Part shown: positions 35,105 through 46,568 of the stretch, piece after piece
Position numbering within the stretch: the first letter of the stretch is position 1
How the letters are laid out: the number at the start of each line of letters is the position of its first letter
Assembly: GCA_022605405.1 (NCBI GenBank)
Contig: JABYQQ010000001.1
Span: 1,860,001 to 1,924,000, forward strand
Source of the DNA: Earliella scabrosa
Lineage: Eukaryota > Basidiomycota > Agaricomycetes > Polyporales > Polyporaceae
Reading direction: 5' to 3'
Length of the DNA: 64,000 nt
Program-made: the position numbers and the translations under genes
Notes under the pieces: model-generated
The model's input: only the letters and a program-made list of their open reading frames with translations
The model's database searches: none
Told to the model about the DNA's origin: nothing

Positions 35105-35310
35105 GTTGCCGTCCGCTCCACATAGATGTCGACTTCTCCGCGTAGGGGCCGCTTTGCGCGGCACCGCGACAAGATCGAGAGAATTGACAAGAAGGGACAG
35201 ACGTTCTTTAGGAACGTTTACACCCGGTGACTACATTCCTGTTGAACGGTCCAGGGCTTCTTTTGGAAGATGCGCGGAAGAACATGCGCGCATGCTGGTT
35301 ACGTGACGCA
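35105..35310 (+). pseudogene. Second copy of the GDYIPVER relic, divergent from P450-2
   Basis: The nucleotide sequence aligns with the reverse complement of about 11,860-12,010. Here the block GQTFFRNVYTR is in one frame and GDYIPVERSRASFGRCAEEH in the next, so this copy is frameshifted. It marks how far the P450 duplication extends upstream. Confidence 0.5.
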
Positions 35311-36180
35311 ACAGAAAAATATAGCGCGATCCTTTCGGAGGTCAGCAGTAGTAGGCCTCCCAATCTGCCCTACTCCTGAACAACTGAATGGAAGTATCAA
35401 CGTACCTGAAGTTTGAACACCGCCCGAGGTGGACCTGGTCGTATAGGTCAGGATCTCGGAGGGCACGAGCTGGGTCTTATTGTCAACGACTCACTGTGAC
35501 GATACCAGTTCAGCGATGTGCATTCTTGCGGCGGAGCAGTGGTTTGCTGGCACTGTGGCGAATCTTGGATGCCGGGCCACCAGGTACTCGTGCCATCGGG
35601 CTCCAGCATTACATGGTACGATCTCCGACTCCTGGCAGACTGCGCAGGTGAGTCCTGCAGACCAACAGTTCAAGCAAACATCCAGAATAGCAACATTGTA
35701 CAAGCGGCTTCGGAGTCCGAGTCGCTGGCAACTGGCCGCCCGTATCCGAGCAGCTCTCGGCGTCTCACACCGGCCCGGGAGTCGAGTCCATCCAAATACG
35801 ATGTAGCGCGAGCGTACTTGCGCATCTCATTGCTTGAGTTGCTACTCACTGATATTCATGCCAGTGCGCTGAAGGCACTACGACCTGCTATATATGTCAC
35901 CCTCGGCAGGCCTAGAATTCGAGTGCGAGCGCGAGCTACGTAGATCCGATTCTTCGTCTCGGAGCAGTCTCCGAGCAGACTGTCATGGGCTGCCAAACGT
36001 TTCTACGAGGCGCGTGGTAACCTGTGTGGAGCAAGATCATTAGTACTGGATCACCCCACGACGTATTCGCGCCGATGGTTGCGGAATCTTTCAAAACCCT
36101 CCGGGTAAGGGTCCTGATACTCGGAACTGCCACAGAGATGTGGTTCGTGGCGCCGGCGTCAGTTGAGCGCGATCGTTAGC
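35311..36180. other. Intergenic, no gene recognised
   Basis: Several short open frames, none with recognisable domains or consistent splice structure. Confidence 0.35.
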
Positions 36181-36189
36181 ACCAAGAAT

Positions 36190-36600
36190 GCGCACTGATA
36201 TCGGAAGCGTGGTCGCTACTACATACCCGCGTGGAGCCGACCTGAGCAGACAGTCAGGTCGGGCCGTTCCTTCGCTTGCTTGTACGTCTACGGCAGGCGT
36301 GTGGAGTTAGGGTGCAAAGCAACTACCATGAGCCTGATCATGAAGACACATACCAGCATATCCATTGCCGTCCTCGAGATCGAGTACGACGTGTGCACCG
36401 GACCCATGTCCGCCGCGCCGGCTCGACAGGTTCACGATCGTCTTCCTCGCGCTCTTCTCCACGAGAGATGAAGACTTGCATTAAGATCACGGCCGGCCCG
36501 GGCGACAAAGACTTCGTCCAGGATATCGATGTCCATGCTGGAGGGGACATCTTCAAGTTTATGATGAGAACTCGCGGTGCGCCAGCTACAATACGGGACT
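36190..36600 (-). pseudogene. SDR-3, fragment of the short-chain dehydrogenase
   Basis: The minus strand retains the central and following exons of SDR-1 at DNA level: MDIDILDEVFVA (about 36,535), the region of the active site (about 36,390-36,365) and the motif near 36,250-36,290. Internal deletions remove part of the central exon, and no N-terminal TGxxxGxG exon remains. The YxxxK Lys codon position reads AGG. It lies head to head with BTB-3, as SDR-2 does with BTB-2. Confidence 0.75.
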
Positions 36601-37163
36601 TTGAAGCCTATGGCAGGGAGGTCTGTCATGATGAAGGCAGGATTATTCAGGCGAGATCCGAGTCTTCAGTCGGGACGCGATCATGTAAAGGAGCGGGAGG
36701 ACTGTAGAAAGTCGCATCGGATCCGGACATATCTAGTAATGCTCGGCGAGTTCAATGTGTTCATTGCTATCAGAAATTGAAGCTGACTCACTCGACAGAC
36801 CCGACGCAAAGCCGGACAAGCTTAAGATAAGGACTGGGACTGGTGTCATAGCTTGCAGGGCTGGGCCCGCTACATGCTTACTTGCGGAGAGAGGACAACG
36901 TTAACATCGAGAGCGACGGCGAAGTTTAACTTCAGAACGGATACTCCGGCCCGGGGAGGAACATAACAGACGCCCGATGCGCGCCCCGCTGGCGCCCCGT
37001 CCGCCTCTTGTACGGCTACCGCCACCAACGTCGCTGTTCGTCCTTGTTCGTCTCTCTAGAAGTATCTGGTTGCAGTCTAAGCTTCTATCTCATTCATTAA
37101 CTTTGGACTGTCAGCAGCAACAGTCATTGGCAGTTCAAGGACGAACGCGAGCTCCGGGCCACC

Positions 37164-38469
37164 ATGTCTAACCAAGCAGACAGCTCCCGCTCTCAAAAAC
37201 GTCCGAGGACAGACTCGACCGCCAACACTTCGGAGTCATCGCCGGTCTCCCTGGAGGCTCTCGAGCGTGACAAGGACTTCTGGCTTGAAGACGGCAACAT
37301 TGTCCTGGTCGCGCAGAATGTCGGTTTCCGGGTATACAAGGGGCTCCTCACAAAGCAGTCGCCCGTATTCCAGGACCTCTTCTCCGCAAGAGAAATCCGC
37401 GCCGACGAGTCTTACGACGGAGCTCCTGTGGCTCGCTTGTTCGACTCCCCGGTGGACTTGCGGCATCTCTTCCAGGTGCTGCTCCCTACAAACCAAGATA
37501 CGTGAGTGTTCGCAGCTTTCGTGTCACGTTCGTATCAGTGGACTTTCAATGGACCGTGAGGAACGAAGACTGAGAGGCTGGTTCACGAGCCTACACAATC
37601 CCAGTAGTTGTTCCGCCGCTCTCTATGGCATACGAGCTACACTCGCCTAGGGGCACCGTTACAAAAGCAGAACACAGCTCCGATTGTGTACATCAGTCAG
37701 ACTATCCCGTCAACAAGCTAACCGTATCATCAGGACCATGAAGGATTCATACGACCTCGAAAGCGAATTTCACACTCTGTCCGCCCTTATCCGTCTCTCT
37801 CACAAGTACCAAATCGAGGACATCGAGAGACGCGCGCTGCGTGCGTTGCGTGCTCTCTATCCCAGCGACCTGGACGAGTTCACCGTCGTCGATAGCCGTA
37901 TGGACGACCCACTATTGATCTATGCTATACCTGCTATCAATCTTGCCCGGCTGACCGGAACACCCTCCATCCTGCCTGCCGCCTTCTACCACTGCGCCGG
38001 TATGAAAGGTGCAGTAACGGAGGGCTTCATCCGGGAAGATGGCACCACCGAGTATCTCTGCGAAGCCGACCTTGCGCGCTGCATAGGAGGCGTCGGGCGC
38101 TTGACTGCAGAAGATGCCGCGCGGTGTCTCTCCCTGTATTCGCCCATCCCACTACCGAGCAAGTGGGGCTGCAAGAGCGCGGACCGCTGTCTGCCTATTC
38201 TGGCGACTGCGAACCAGACGATCTTTCGAGCAATTAGGGATGGGCAAGCCTGCGTAGAGGTCCTGTCCGGGATGGACAGTCATTGGACTGGGAAGGGCTT
38301 GTGCCCCGCTTGCGTCACCCACTACGAGGACGAGCAGGAAGCGTTACGGGTGCAACTCTGGCAAAGGCTCCCCAGTATATTTGGGCTCCAGGAAGAGGTG
38401 CCATGGTGGCCAAACGAACCAGATCAAAACTGTACGTGCGGTTGTACTCTCATAACTTCATGCATCTGA
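37164..38469 (+). CDS. BTB/POZ domain protein, copy 3
   Basis: Start ATG at 37164 in a good context (GCCACCATGT). Exon 1 is 37164-37501 and exon 2 starts at 37734; unspliced the frame ends at 38469, but a GTACGT donor at 38432 and an acceptor CTCACTTAG near 38578 could add a short last exon (ending near 38616). BTB blocks: FWLEDGNIVLVAQNVGFRVY, KGLLTKQSPVFQDLF, VARLFDSPVDLRHLFQVLL; C-terminal blocks LSALIRLSHKYQIEDI, TGTPSILPAAFYHCA and VPWWPNEPD. It is the most diverged of the three copies in the C-terminal half, and its first intron (232 bases) is about three times longer than in copies 1 and 2. Function unknown; possible CUL3 adaptor. Confidence 0.86.
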
Positions 38470-38629
38470 TGATAAACCTCAGCTTAACCACTGTTGCGAT
38501 ATGGCTGCTATCTGCGACTTGGGTCGTAATGAACGAGATCTGTAGACAATGCAGTGAATCGATTCATTTCTCACTTAGGTTTTCCCAGACCCCTTCGCGA
38601 CATCACGGCCGCTTGAGAACCCTGTACGC

Positions 38630-39835
38630 TATGTGGACGCACACATTCTTGCGGCGGTCCGCGGACAGAGTGGCGGCGCAGATCATCTGTCAGTCGCCTA
38701 GGCTCCGGGATCAAGCCCCGGGCACTACGCTATCATGTTCGCATCTCAATGACCTCGTCCGTGGGACGTTCATTCGCCCAGCCCGGGCCATTGCACCCTC
38801 GGCTATGTGGCAAAGCCAGCGTTAAAGTATTCTAAAGCTTCGCCTGTCTACACAATGCACAATAACATCTTCCAGGCCTAGAAAGCGGGTCATCTGGTAT
38901 ATAAGGCCCTCTAGCTTCGGACAGTAAGTCCCACCCAGCCACCCAGCCACCCTCACCCTCACCAGATCATGGTTCCCCACTCCTCATACCATGTGCGATC
39001 TCACAGACAAACTTCTCAACGACCCTTACCGTCCATCCCGATGGTGGTTCTGCCTCCTTCCAATCCGTGTAGACTGTGGCTTTGGACCTTGATCGGACAG
39101 GGCGCCCAGGTCGGCACGGGTCTCGATGAGGTGGGTTCTACCTTAGGGATTGAGTCATTGAGCCACCACTAAGCCTTCAGGGTACCACCCAACCTCAGGC
39201 TGTCGTTGCGACTCAGCATCCTCGTCGACATCGCCGCTACCTTGCGGTCACATGCCACGCTGTATGCATCGTGTGTACAGAGTTGTGGTCACTTTGAGTA
39301 AGTCCCGTTCTGTGAAATGCGTCTCTCGCAATACTTACTAATCGACTGTAATTGCACAGTCAAGGCCATGTCTTCTGATCTCGGATTCGCCTATCGGGGC
39401 CTCTCTCCGCAGAACATGTTCTAGCAATCCTGAGAGTGGCCCTGATACCTCCACCAGACGTTTCGCCCACCGTCACCGTCATATATTGCAGCTCAGCCCG
39501 CAAGTGCAAGTATCCTGACGCAAGAGGCCTCAAGACCGGTATCCGATGTAACATCTGTCGTCATGCCGTCTCCAGTTATCACGCCTGGAGCGTTGTCGAA
39601 TTATGCGTGATTCTTGACGAAACCTTCGTTCACTTCATCATTTTATCCTTGGAAAATGGAGCACCTCGTACTAGTTACAGGGAGCCACATAAAGCAATCT
39701 AAATCTACTATAACAGTACACAACGTGGGATGTTGACATTGGGCAACTTCCTCAGTCACGTAACGACTCTCATCCTGTTCAGCAGACGACAGTGAGGGCC
39801 TTGCAAGCTCACCGAAGATGAGGGCGCCAAGAGAC
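38630..39835. other. Intergenic with possible unrecognised small gene
   Basis: A good TATATAA (38,898-38,904) lies about 70 bases before an ATG at 38,969. The short frame beginning there, and an overlapping one with DPYRPSRWWFCLLPI, do not resolve into a convincing spliced gene. A hydrophobic stretch (YLAVTCHAVCIVCTELWSL) follows near 39,230. It may be a degraded membrane-protein gene or a noncoding transcript; no firm call. Confidence 0.25.
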
Positions 39836-42800
39836 CTAGAACTGGTGAGCGAACGCAGACGGGAAGTGCAGCACTGGAGTCCGCATCGCCTGCATAAAAT
39901 CGGGCGAGAACTGCTGTAGGTTGAACGTAAAGTCCCGCATTGGCACTTCCGAACTATGCCTAGGCTGCTCGGCGGCCACAGCGCCATCATCCGGGCCCGC
40001 CGACATTACAGGCATGCTGACCGGAACCGCGCCGCCAGCCGGCACCGCGCTGTCCGGCACCTGGTCCACCACAGGCCACCAAGAGTCGTAGCCGGGCATG
40101 AACCCGCTGAACTGGAGCGGCTGCGTCCCCGCCTGGTACGCCTCCGTCGTTTCGAACTGTGAGGGCACGGCGCCTTGGACTGCCGGGTAGGGCTCGTAAC
40201 GCACTCCCACTCCGCTGATGTTAGGCACGGGGGAGGTGACGCCCCGCGCGCTCGCATACTCGGTATCGTGGGCGAATGCGACCTCCGCGGGGCGCTTCTG
40301 GCGTGGCTCGAGGACGGGCGCGGGTGCGTCAGCGGGCGGCGCGTAGGTGCGGTCGATGTGCACCTTTGCGTTCTGGATCAGGTGGCGGACGCGCAGTGCG
40401 GTCGACCACGTGCGCTGTAGACATGAGAGCGTCAGCCATGCTGCAGTAGGAGAGGATAGTGGGATGAGAGATTCACCTCCATGCCCGAGAGCGCATTGAT
40501 ACACTTCTGGAGACCAACGCTCGCTTGCGCATCTAATGGCTTGTATCGCACTGGGAAAAGGAGACTTTTTAACTCTGAGCTATAAACCAATAGCGTCGCC
40601 GTCTTGCTCACATATTACGATGTTCATGACGCTGCCAAAAATTCAGCTTTGTCTCGGGCCATGAGGGAGTCGAGAAGCCTACCCTGCAGCCTGGAGGCAG
40701 TTCGACATGAACGGTGGCGCCCACCGCATATCATACGTCTCGTGGTACGTCATCGCTGTAGTGACCAAGACACAAACACATCAGCGTACTACGTGAGACA
40801 CGGCCCCAATCCATCGCTACGCACCGAACGAAGCAACCTGGCTTGCTGCGCTAGATGCTATGTCGTATGACTCCCATGGTATCGGGTCGGACTCCAGCGA
40901 GGGCGATCCCGCTCTTGCTAGCCTATCCACCTGTCGGTCAGCGCATGAAAGATCAACGTTCACTAGGAGCACGAGCACTCACTCTGAGCCCTTTGGAATG
41001 CTGTGCGCCGTGTGAAATGGCAACAATCAGCCTTCGCGCGGTTTGCAGACAAGTATCCAGACTCACAAAGGTCGGTGCACAAGGAGCACGCTCGCCCAAT
41101 ACTGTATGTGCATAGCCAGGACGGGCGGCGCAGGGCACCTCCGGGTGCTCATCGGGCTGTAGTTGAGGTACTCAGGGAGGTCGAGCTGCCACTGGAGCAG
41201 GCGCTGGTAGAGCTCCTCCCGCAGCGTGCGGCTTGGCACCCTGTTCGCGCGGGACACGCGGTAGAGCGTCGCGAGCACCTCCCCGGTGATCACAACTGAA
41301 AGTGCGGGTTAGTCAGCGGCGGGTGCGAAGCGGCAAGCATTATGATCATGCAGGGCTGCGAAGGGACCATACCCACATAGCATGGATAAGTGGCGGAGGT
41401 AGCTCATGTGCGCTGCAGGGACCGGGGAGAATCGGCCGTAGAGTGGGTCGGGCACGCAGGGCTCCCACATTTGGTCCATGTCGTCCTGCGCTATCACAGT
41501 CAGCACCATCGGTATTTGCAAACTCGATAAACGAGGGTGCGCACCGTAGGCACATCTAGCAACGGTGTTGAGAAGTCACCTTCGTGGATGCCAATAGTCC
41601 GTCCCAAGAACAGCGCGGAGAACCTGGAGGAAGAGACCGGAATGAGCGGCGGCTAAAAGACGAGGGAGGTCAACATACTTGTCTGCGAGACAACACGCCC
41701 ACCAGATGCGCTTCCTTATCGCCTTCTCCTTCTCGGTGAACAGCTCCCGGCCGTCGTGCGTCCACTTGTCCGGATTGCGGTTCAGCCCCAAATCGAGCGC
41801 CTTGCACGCCGTCACCGTTCATTCAACCCCACGGCAAACGCGTATATCCGATCCGAATGAAACGTACCATGCGCGTCGCCATCCCTGCGTACCACAATAG
41901 CATCCACGACCGCGTGTCACCGCGCAAGAGGGGAAAGGAAAACAAGGTCGGCACAATGCACAGCGACCAGGCAAGAGAGCGACGACGCACCGATATGCAA
42001 CCACCCCTCCTCCAAGCTCCCAATCCCAAACTCGCGTATTCCGAGCAGTATCAGCGCCTGCACCGTCGACGACCGGCTCTCGTGGTAGATGGTATCAAGA
42101 ATCATGCGCGCGCGCTTCGCGTACTCGTGCGCCGGGTCCTCGATGTCCCCCGTCGGCTTCTCAAACGGGTCGAGGTGCGAGGCCGCGTACGCCAACACGG
42201 AGAGCAGGAGCAGCTTCGAGAGCTTCTGCGGCCGCTCGGGACACAGCTCTCCATCCGCGGCCAGACGCGCTTCGTCTCCAGGGTCGCGATACCTGCGGAT
42301 TGCGTTGAATGATTGGAGTGGAATCGGGCGCAATGCGACTCACCCGTATTTGCTGTCGCCCACCGTAGTATAGTCACATCAGGACCTGTTGCTCCAATCG
42401 CGAGCGGAAGAGCACTCACTAGGCATTGTACTGTGCCATGAATGACTCGTGGTCAAGCACGGGCACCACAGGGTTGACGTACGTGAAGAACACGTCGAGC
42501 AGGTGGTCCTGTATCTTCCATGGTGGCATCGGTATCGATTGCTCGACCGTCCGCCGTAGATCGTCCGTCGGCACGCGCGTGGTCGGGCTTGGGCCAGGCC
42601 AGAACTTCGCCATGGGGAACACCCTGCGCGTGATGCATCAGCACACCTTCGAGCACCGTAAACGCATACATGCGGCTGCACTGCGCATATACACGTAGTT
42701 GGGCGCGCGCCGGACGTACCAGATACCTTTCGCGTTGCGTCCGTCGCTGCGTTCCGACTGCGCGAGCAGCTGCAGTCCGGAGGCATTCCCGTGGTAGCGA

Positions 42801-44237
42801 ACCTGCGTATGTGCGGCGCACGTCATCCACTCAGTGAGAAAGAGCAAGAGGATGGCGCAGCAATGAGGGATACACGGCACCTCTCTGTTCTCGTCGATTG
42901 ACAGGTTTCCAAACGCTTCCGCGCAGTCCGCCAGCTCGTCATCGTCCTCGACACTGGCGGCTGCGTGCCATCAAATCAAAACGTACGGATGGCACGAGTG
43001 CACCAATGCGATTGAGCAAGTAAATTAGTTGAGCAGGGGAAGCGGTGGCACGCAGCAGAGACTGAGATTCCACTCACGTTGCTGTGCGTACCCTTGGGAC
43101 CGTTTCGGGCCTGGAGTCGGAGGTGCTCGGATCGTCGCGTGGCCGTCTATTCGCCTTTTAGTTCGCGGAGGCGCAGAAGGCAAGTCATCCCCCACAGCTT
43201 CACTAGGGGACCCAGCCGCGTGAGAACCCGCGCTTTCGGGCGGACCTCCATCCTGGGATTGCACCCCCATGAGGCGGGCAGTCAGCCTGTCTTGCCACGC
43301 AAGGGAAGGCCGCGTCTTGGAGATCTGCGGGTCTGTGGAGTGTTGTGAGCGGCCCACTGCCCATGACTCGGCTCAAAAGCAGCAGCAGCTACAAGAATAC
43401 AACGAGGGCGCATACCTGTTGCAGTGACCGATTCAATGACGTTCTCCCGTGTCGCACGCGACTGGCGCCGGGAACGATGGCTGAGCTCCTTTGGCTGCTC
43501 GGCGACGATGGAGGCGAAAAAGTTGTCTTTGGATGTGTCTATGGCGCGCTTCTCTCGCCCGGTCTTTCCCTGTTATGTTGCAGCGTCAGCCATCGTACAT
43601 CCAGCTATATGGGCTCGGGGGACTCACGAAGGGACCGGCATCTACAGTATCCAAGATGTACGACGCAAGGTCGTCCTGGTGAAGCTCGTCGATGATGTAT
43701 TGGGATCGTGCATCTTTAGAGGACATAATGGCAGCGAGTACGCTCTCAACCTGGTGTAGTCTATGCTCCAACGCTTGAATATAGCCCTTGGGTGGACCTC
43801 GCCTGAAGCTCGGTGCTAGCAGAAAGAGTAGCTAAGCAGAGAATATGCTAGAGGTAAGCCGTAGGTTATCTCACCTGTATAAGTGCATTCTGCGAGATGG
43901 ACAAGGAATGGTCAGCTTGTTGACCGGGAGAAGGAGAGAGAGTACAGAAACCACGCACCTGCGCCAGTTGCAGCACAAGACTTGCATGGGTCGCCCTGGG
44001 TGGGCGAGGGCTCGCACTTACTCTTGACCTTCCTGCACCTGTCGCAAGCTGCGTCATGGCGAGCAAGGGCACGAGGTAAATCAGAGAGGAAGAGGGTTGG
44101 CGTTCGTAGCACGTACCTTTTGCGATGCGAGCAGTCTTGCTCTGACTCGACGGTCCTGCACCAGGCGTCTCGTCACCCGACCCATTATTGTTGTCTTGTG
44201 CTGTACTTGAAGACGGCCCTGCACGTTTCTTAGCCAT
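39836..44237 (-). CDS. Zn2Cys6 fungal-specific transcription factor
   Basis: I resolved 22 exons: 44237-44117, 44048-43959, 43889-43875, 43815-43628, 43569-43416, 43332-43078, 42960-42881, 42802-42720, 42623-42420, 42352-42344, 42292-41991, 41884-41868, 41800-41679, 41623-41545, 41485-41377, 41295-41067, 41000-40983, 40922-40825, 40755-40683, 40631-40612, 40550-40477, 40414-39836; 2,919 bases, 972 aa. The zinc cluster ACDRCRKVKSKC...CKSC...EC has Cx2Cx6Cx9Cx2Cx6C spacing; the sixth Cys is in a 15-base exon. A linker RRGPPKGYIQALEHRLHQVE leads to the fungal TF middle homology domain (HLLDVFFTYVNPVVPVLDHE, RIWWACCLADKY, GRTIGIHEGDF, SVLLVHRPFIPK). XlnR/AmyR-like nuclear activators have this shape. 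It may control neighbouring redox genes; inference only. Confidence 0.93.
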
Positions 44238-45031
44238 CTTCCGGGGGCTAATACTTTCCCGAATCCCCCTCAAGCACTGCGTACGTTGTCTACTCCCCGG
44301 CCAACGCGAAGCGCAGCCCCAGATGGCGGTAGGCGAACGGGCCCAACGGAGACGAATTGAAGGGTGACGGGGAAAGCAATGTCGCAAGGAGTTGACCTGG
44401 GTATTGGAAGCAAGTGGCTATATGCGCCGGCTTGTGGGTCCACGACGGTCCACGCGTGGCCACTGTCTACTTTCCTAGCGGGACACTCGACGGTCGGGTT
44501 AACGTTAGCCCTACGGTCGCTTGTGATAGAACGTTGGACTCCCGCTCTATTCTCCGCCTTATCGGGGTTCACACTGGGTCTCAGTTTGTATTAAATGTTT
44601 AAGGCGCCGCCGACAAGTACTAGTGTGACGGCCAACGTTGGGATGGGCGGAGGTTTGCGGCCAGAAACAGGTGAGCAATTTCAGGATTCCACAGGCGTCG
44701 TGGCTAAGCTTGAAGGTAGGAAATTGTACAATGGGATGCGCAGGCCTGAAGCGTTCCTGAACACGAGAGCAGCCACATTGCAATTGGTTCAAGGTGAGAA
44801 AGACCAACTGATAGGGTGGTTCTTCCAAGTCGCATAATGGGGACGCGGCGTACTACACTGTAGCCTCGGTCTGCCCAGACGGCCCACGCCTATCAATTAT
44901 TTGTGGTTCAATACGAGTACTGCTTCCATCACAGACATAAAACTTAAAAAAACCCAAGCAAGACGAACCGACGAGCAGTCCCGCTTTCACCCCAGCATAA
45001 CTCAGCACCGAAGCTTCATCGCACCATCCGC
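44238..45031. other. Intergenic, no gene recognised
   Basis: Upstream region of the Zn2Cys6 gene and downstream region of the next minus-strand gene. No coding or structured signal recognised. Confidence 0.4.
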
Positions 45032-46568
45032 TCAGAAGTACAACCCCGCCCAGCCCTGCGTCCGCACCGCCATCCGGTCCGCCCCGTCCTTGCTCCCCAC
45101 ATACGGCAAGCCGTCCTCACGCCCAAACGCGTTCTCCAAGCCCGTCGCCGAGAACGACTTCGCGCGGAGGTCGACCGTGCCGTTGAACGCCGCGTCCGTG
45201 TACGTCAAGTACAGCTCCCCGTTCAGCGACGAGTGGTGCGTCGCGTCGATCGGCCGGTGCGGCAGCCCCGCGTGGTTCACGAAGAACAGATCCGTGCGCC
45301 CCGCCCCCGTCGACGTGAGCAGCGTCGCCTTCGCGGGCGGCTCCGCGCTCGACGGCGCGGGGTGCACGCGCACGTGCAGCCGCCCGTCGCCGCGCTGCGT
45401 GATGAGCTCGGCCTCGTCCACGATCGTCACGTCGCCGACGAACCAGCCGCGCGTGAGCTGGAGCTTCGCGTGCTTGGCGTGCACGCCCTCGCTCATGACG
45501 AGCATGTTGTTCTCATCGAGGCTGTAGAGCGTGACCGTGAGCGAGTCGAAGTTGAGGTTGGAGTCCGGGTCAAATTTGATGTGCGCTCCGACGTGGGATT
45601 GTACGTGCAGCGTGCGCACCGCGGGAGGGAGGTAGATCGTCACGTCGAACCGCGTGCAGGCGCTGGCCATCTCTGGTGTCTTCGTGGGCGTGATCAGCTG
45701 CAGCCGGCTGTGCTTCATGCCGTCCTCGACGTCCTCCTTCGTGGGATAATCCAGGATCGTCTTATCTAGCACCTCCGTAGACTCGGACCGGAGGGTGAGC
45801 TCGTACTTGATGTCGGTCAAATCAGCTTCGCCTTGGGCTAGTATGATGGTCCCGACGGCGCTGCCACGGAAGTCGAGCGAGTGATCGCCCCGATCCTGGT
45901 TGCGTCCGACGGGGATAGAGATGTCCTGTTTGCCGCCCTTGTATAGATGCGGCGCATTCATGCACCCAAGCGCAGTACTGAACTCGGGCAAACCCTCCAG
46001 ACCCGTCGGTTTGGGCTACAGTTCGAACTCAGTCAGGAACCTCCCATCGTGTGAGCGGGCATCAAGTAACGCACCGTAGCTGCCCAGATCGCCAGCCTAA
46101 CCGCCTGCCACCCAAGGACCAGCAAACATACGATCCCAAACGCCTTCCAGAACAGGCCGCAGCTGCGTCACCAGAACAACAGCATAAGCTTCGCGCCGAC
46201 AGTGAGACAAGGGAGAAACGACAGCCGACATACCGCATTCCGCAGCAGACGCAGCAGTCCGCTTTGCGCTGGCGCTTGGGGCGCGTGTTGGGCAGTTGGG
46301 TGTCAAGGAGCGACGCGCCGTCGGGCGCGTCCTCATCCATATTGGGGGTGCGTAGCGCGACGGGCCCATGTCCAAGGCCCTCCTCGTCGCCCGGCAGAGA
46401 GTTGTCTTCACGAGGTCACAACCCACCGGTCAACTTGCTTCATAGCAGTGTGCATGAGTGTAAACGGTACTCACAGTCATCGTAGCGTTCCTTCAGCTTC
46501 AGTGCGACCATGACCGCGCCCACCATCCCCCAGAATCCCATCCCACGCGAGAGCCCGTTTCCAGCCAT
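45032..46568 (-). CDS. Conserved single-pass membrane protein with beta-rich outer domain
   Basis: Four exons on the minus strand, 46568-46475, 46405-46234, 46162-46075 and 46015-45032, give 445 aa. The first 90 residues are hydrophilic with a small Cys cluster (KADCCVCCGMRCG), followed by one transmembrane helix (FGIVCLLVLGWQAVRLAIW). The remaining 350 residues form a domain without Cys pairs but with repeating beta-strand-like patterns (FDVTIYLPPAVRTLHVQSHV, FDSLTVTLYSLDENN, GELYLTYTDAAFNGTVDLRA). This matches conserved fungal proteins of the DUF7330 type as I remember them; the exact family name should be checked. Likely on an internal or plasma membrane with the large domain outside the cytosol. 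Confidence 0.75.
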
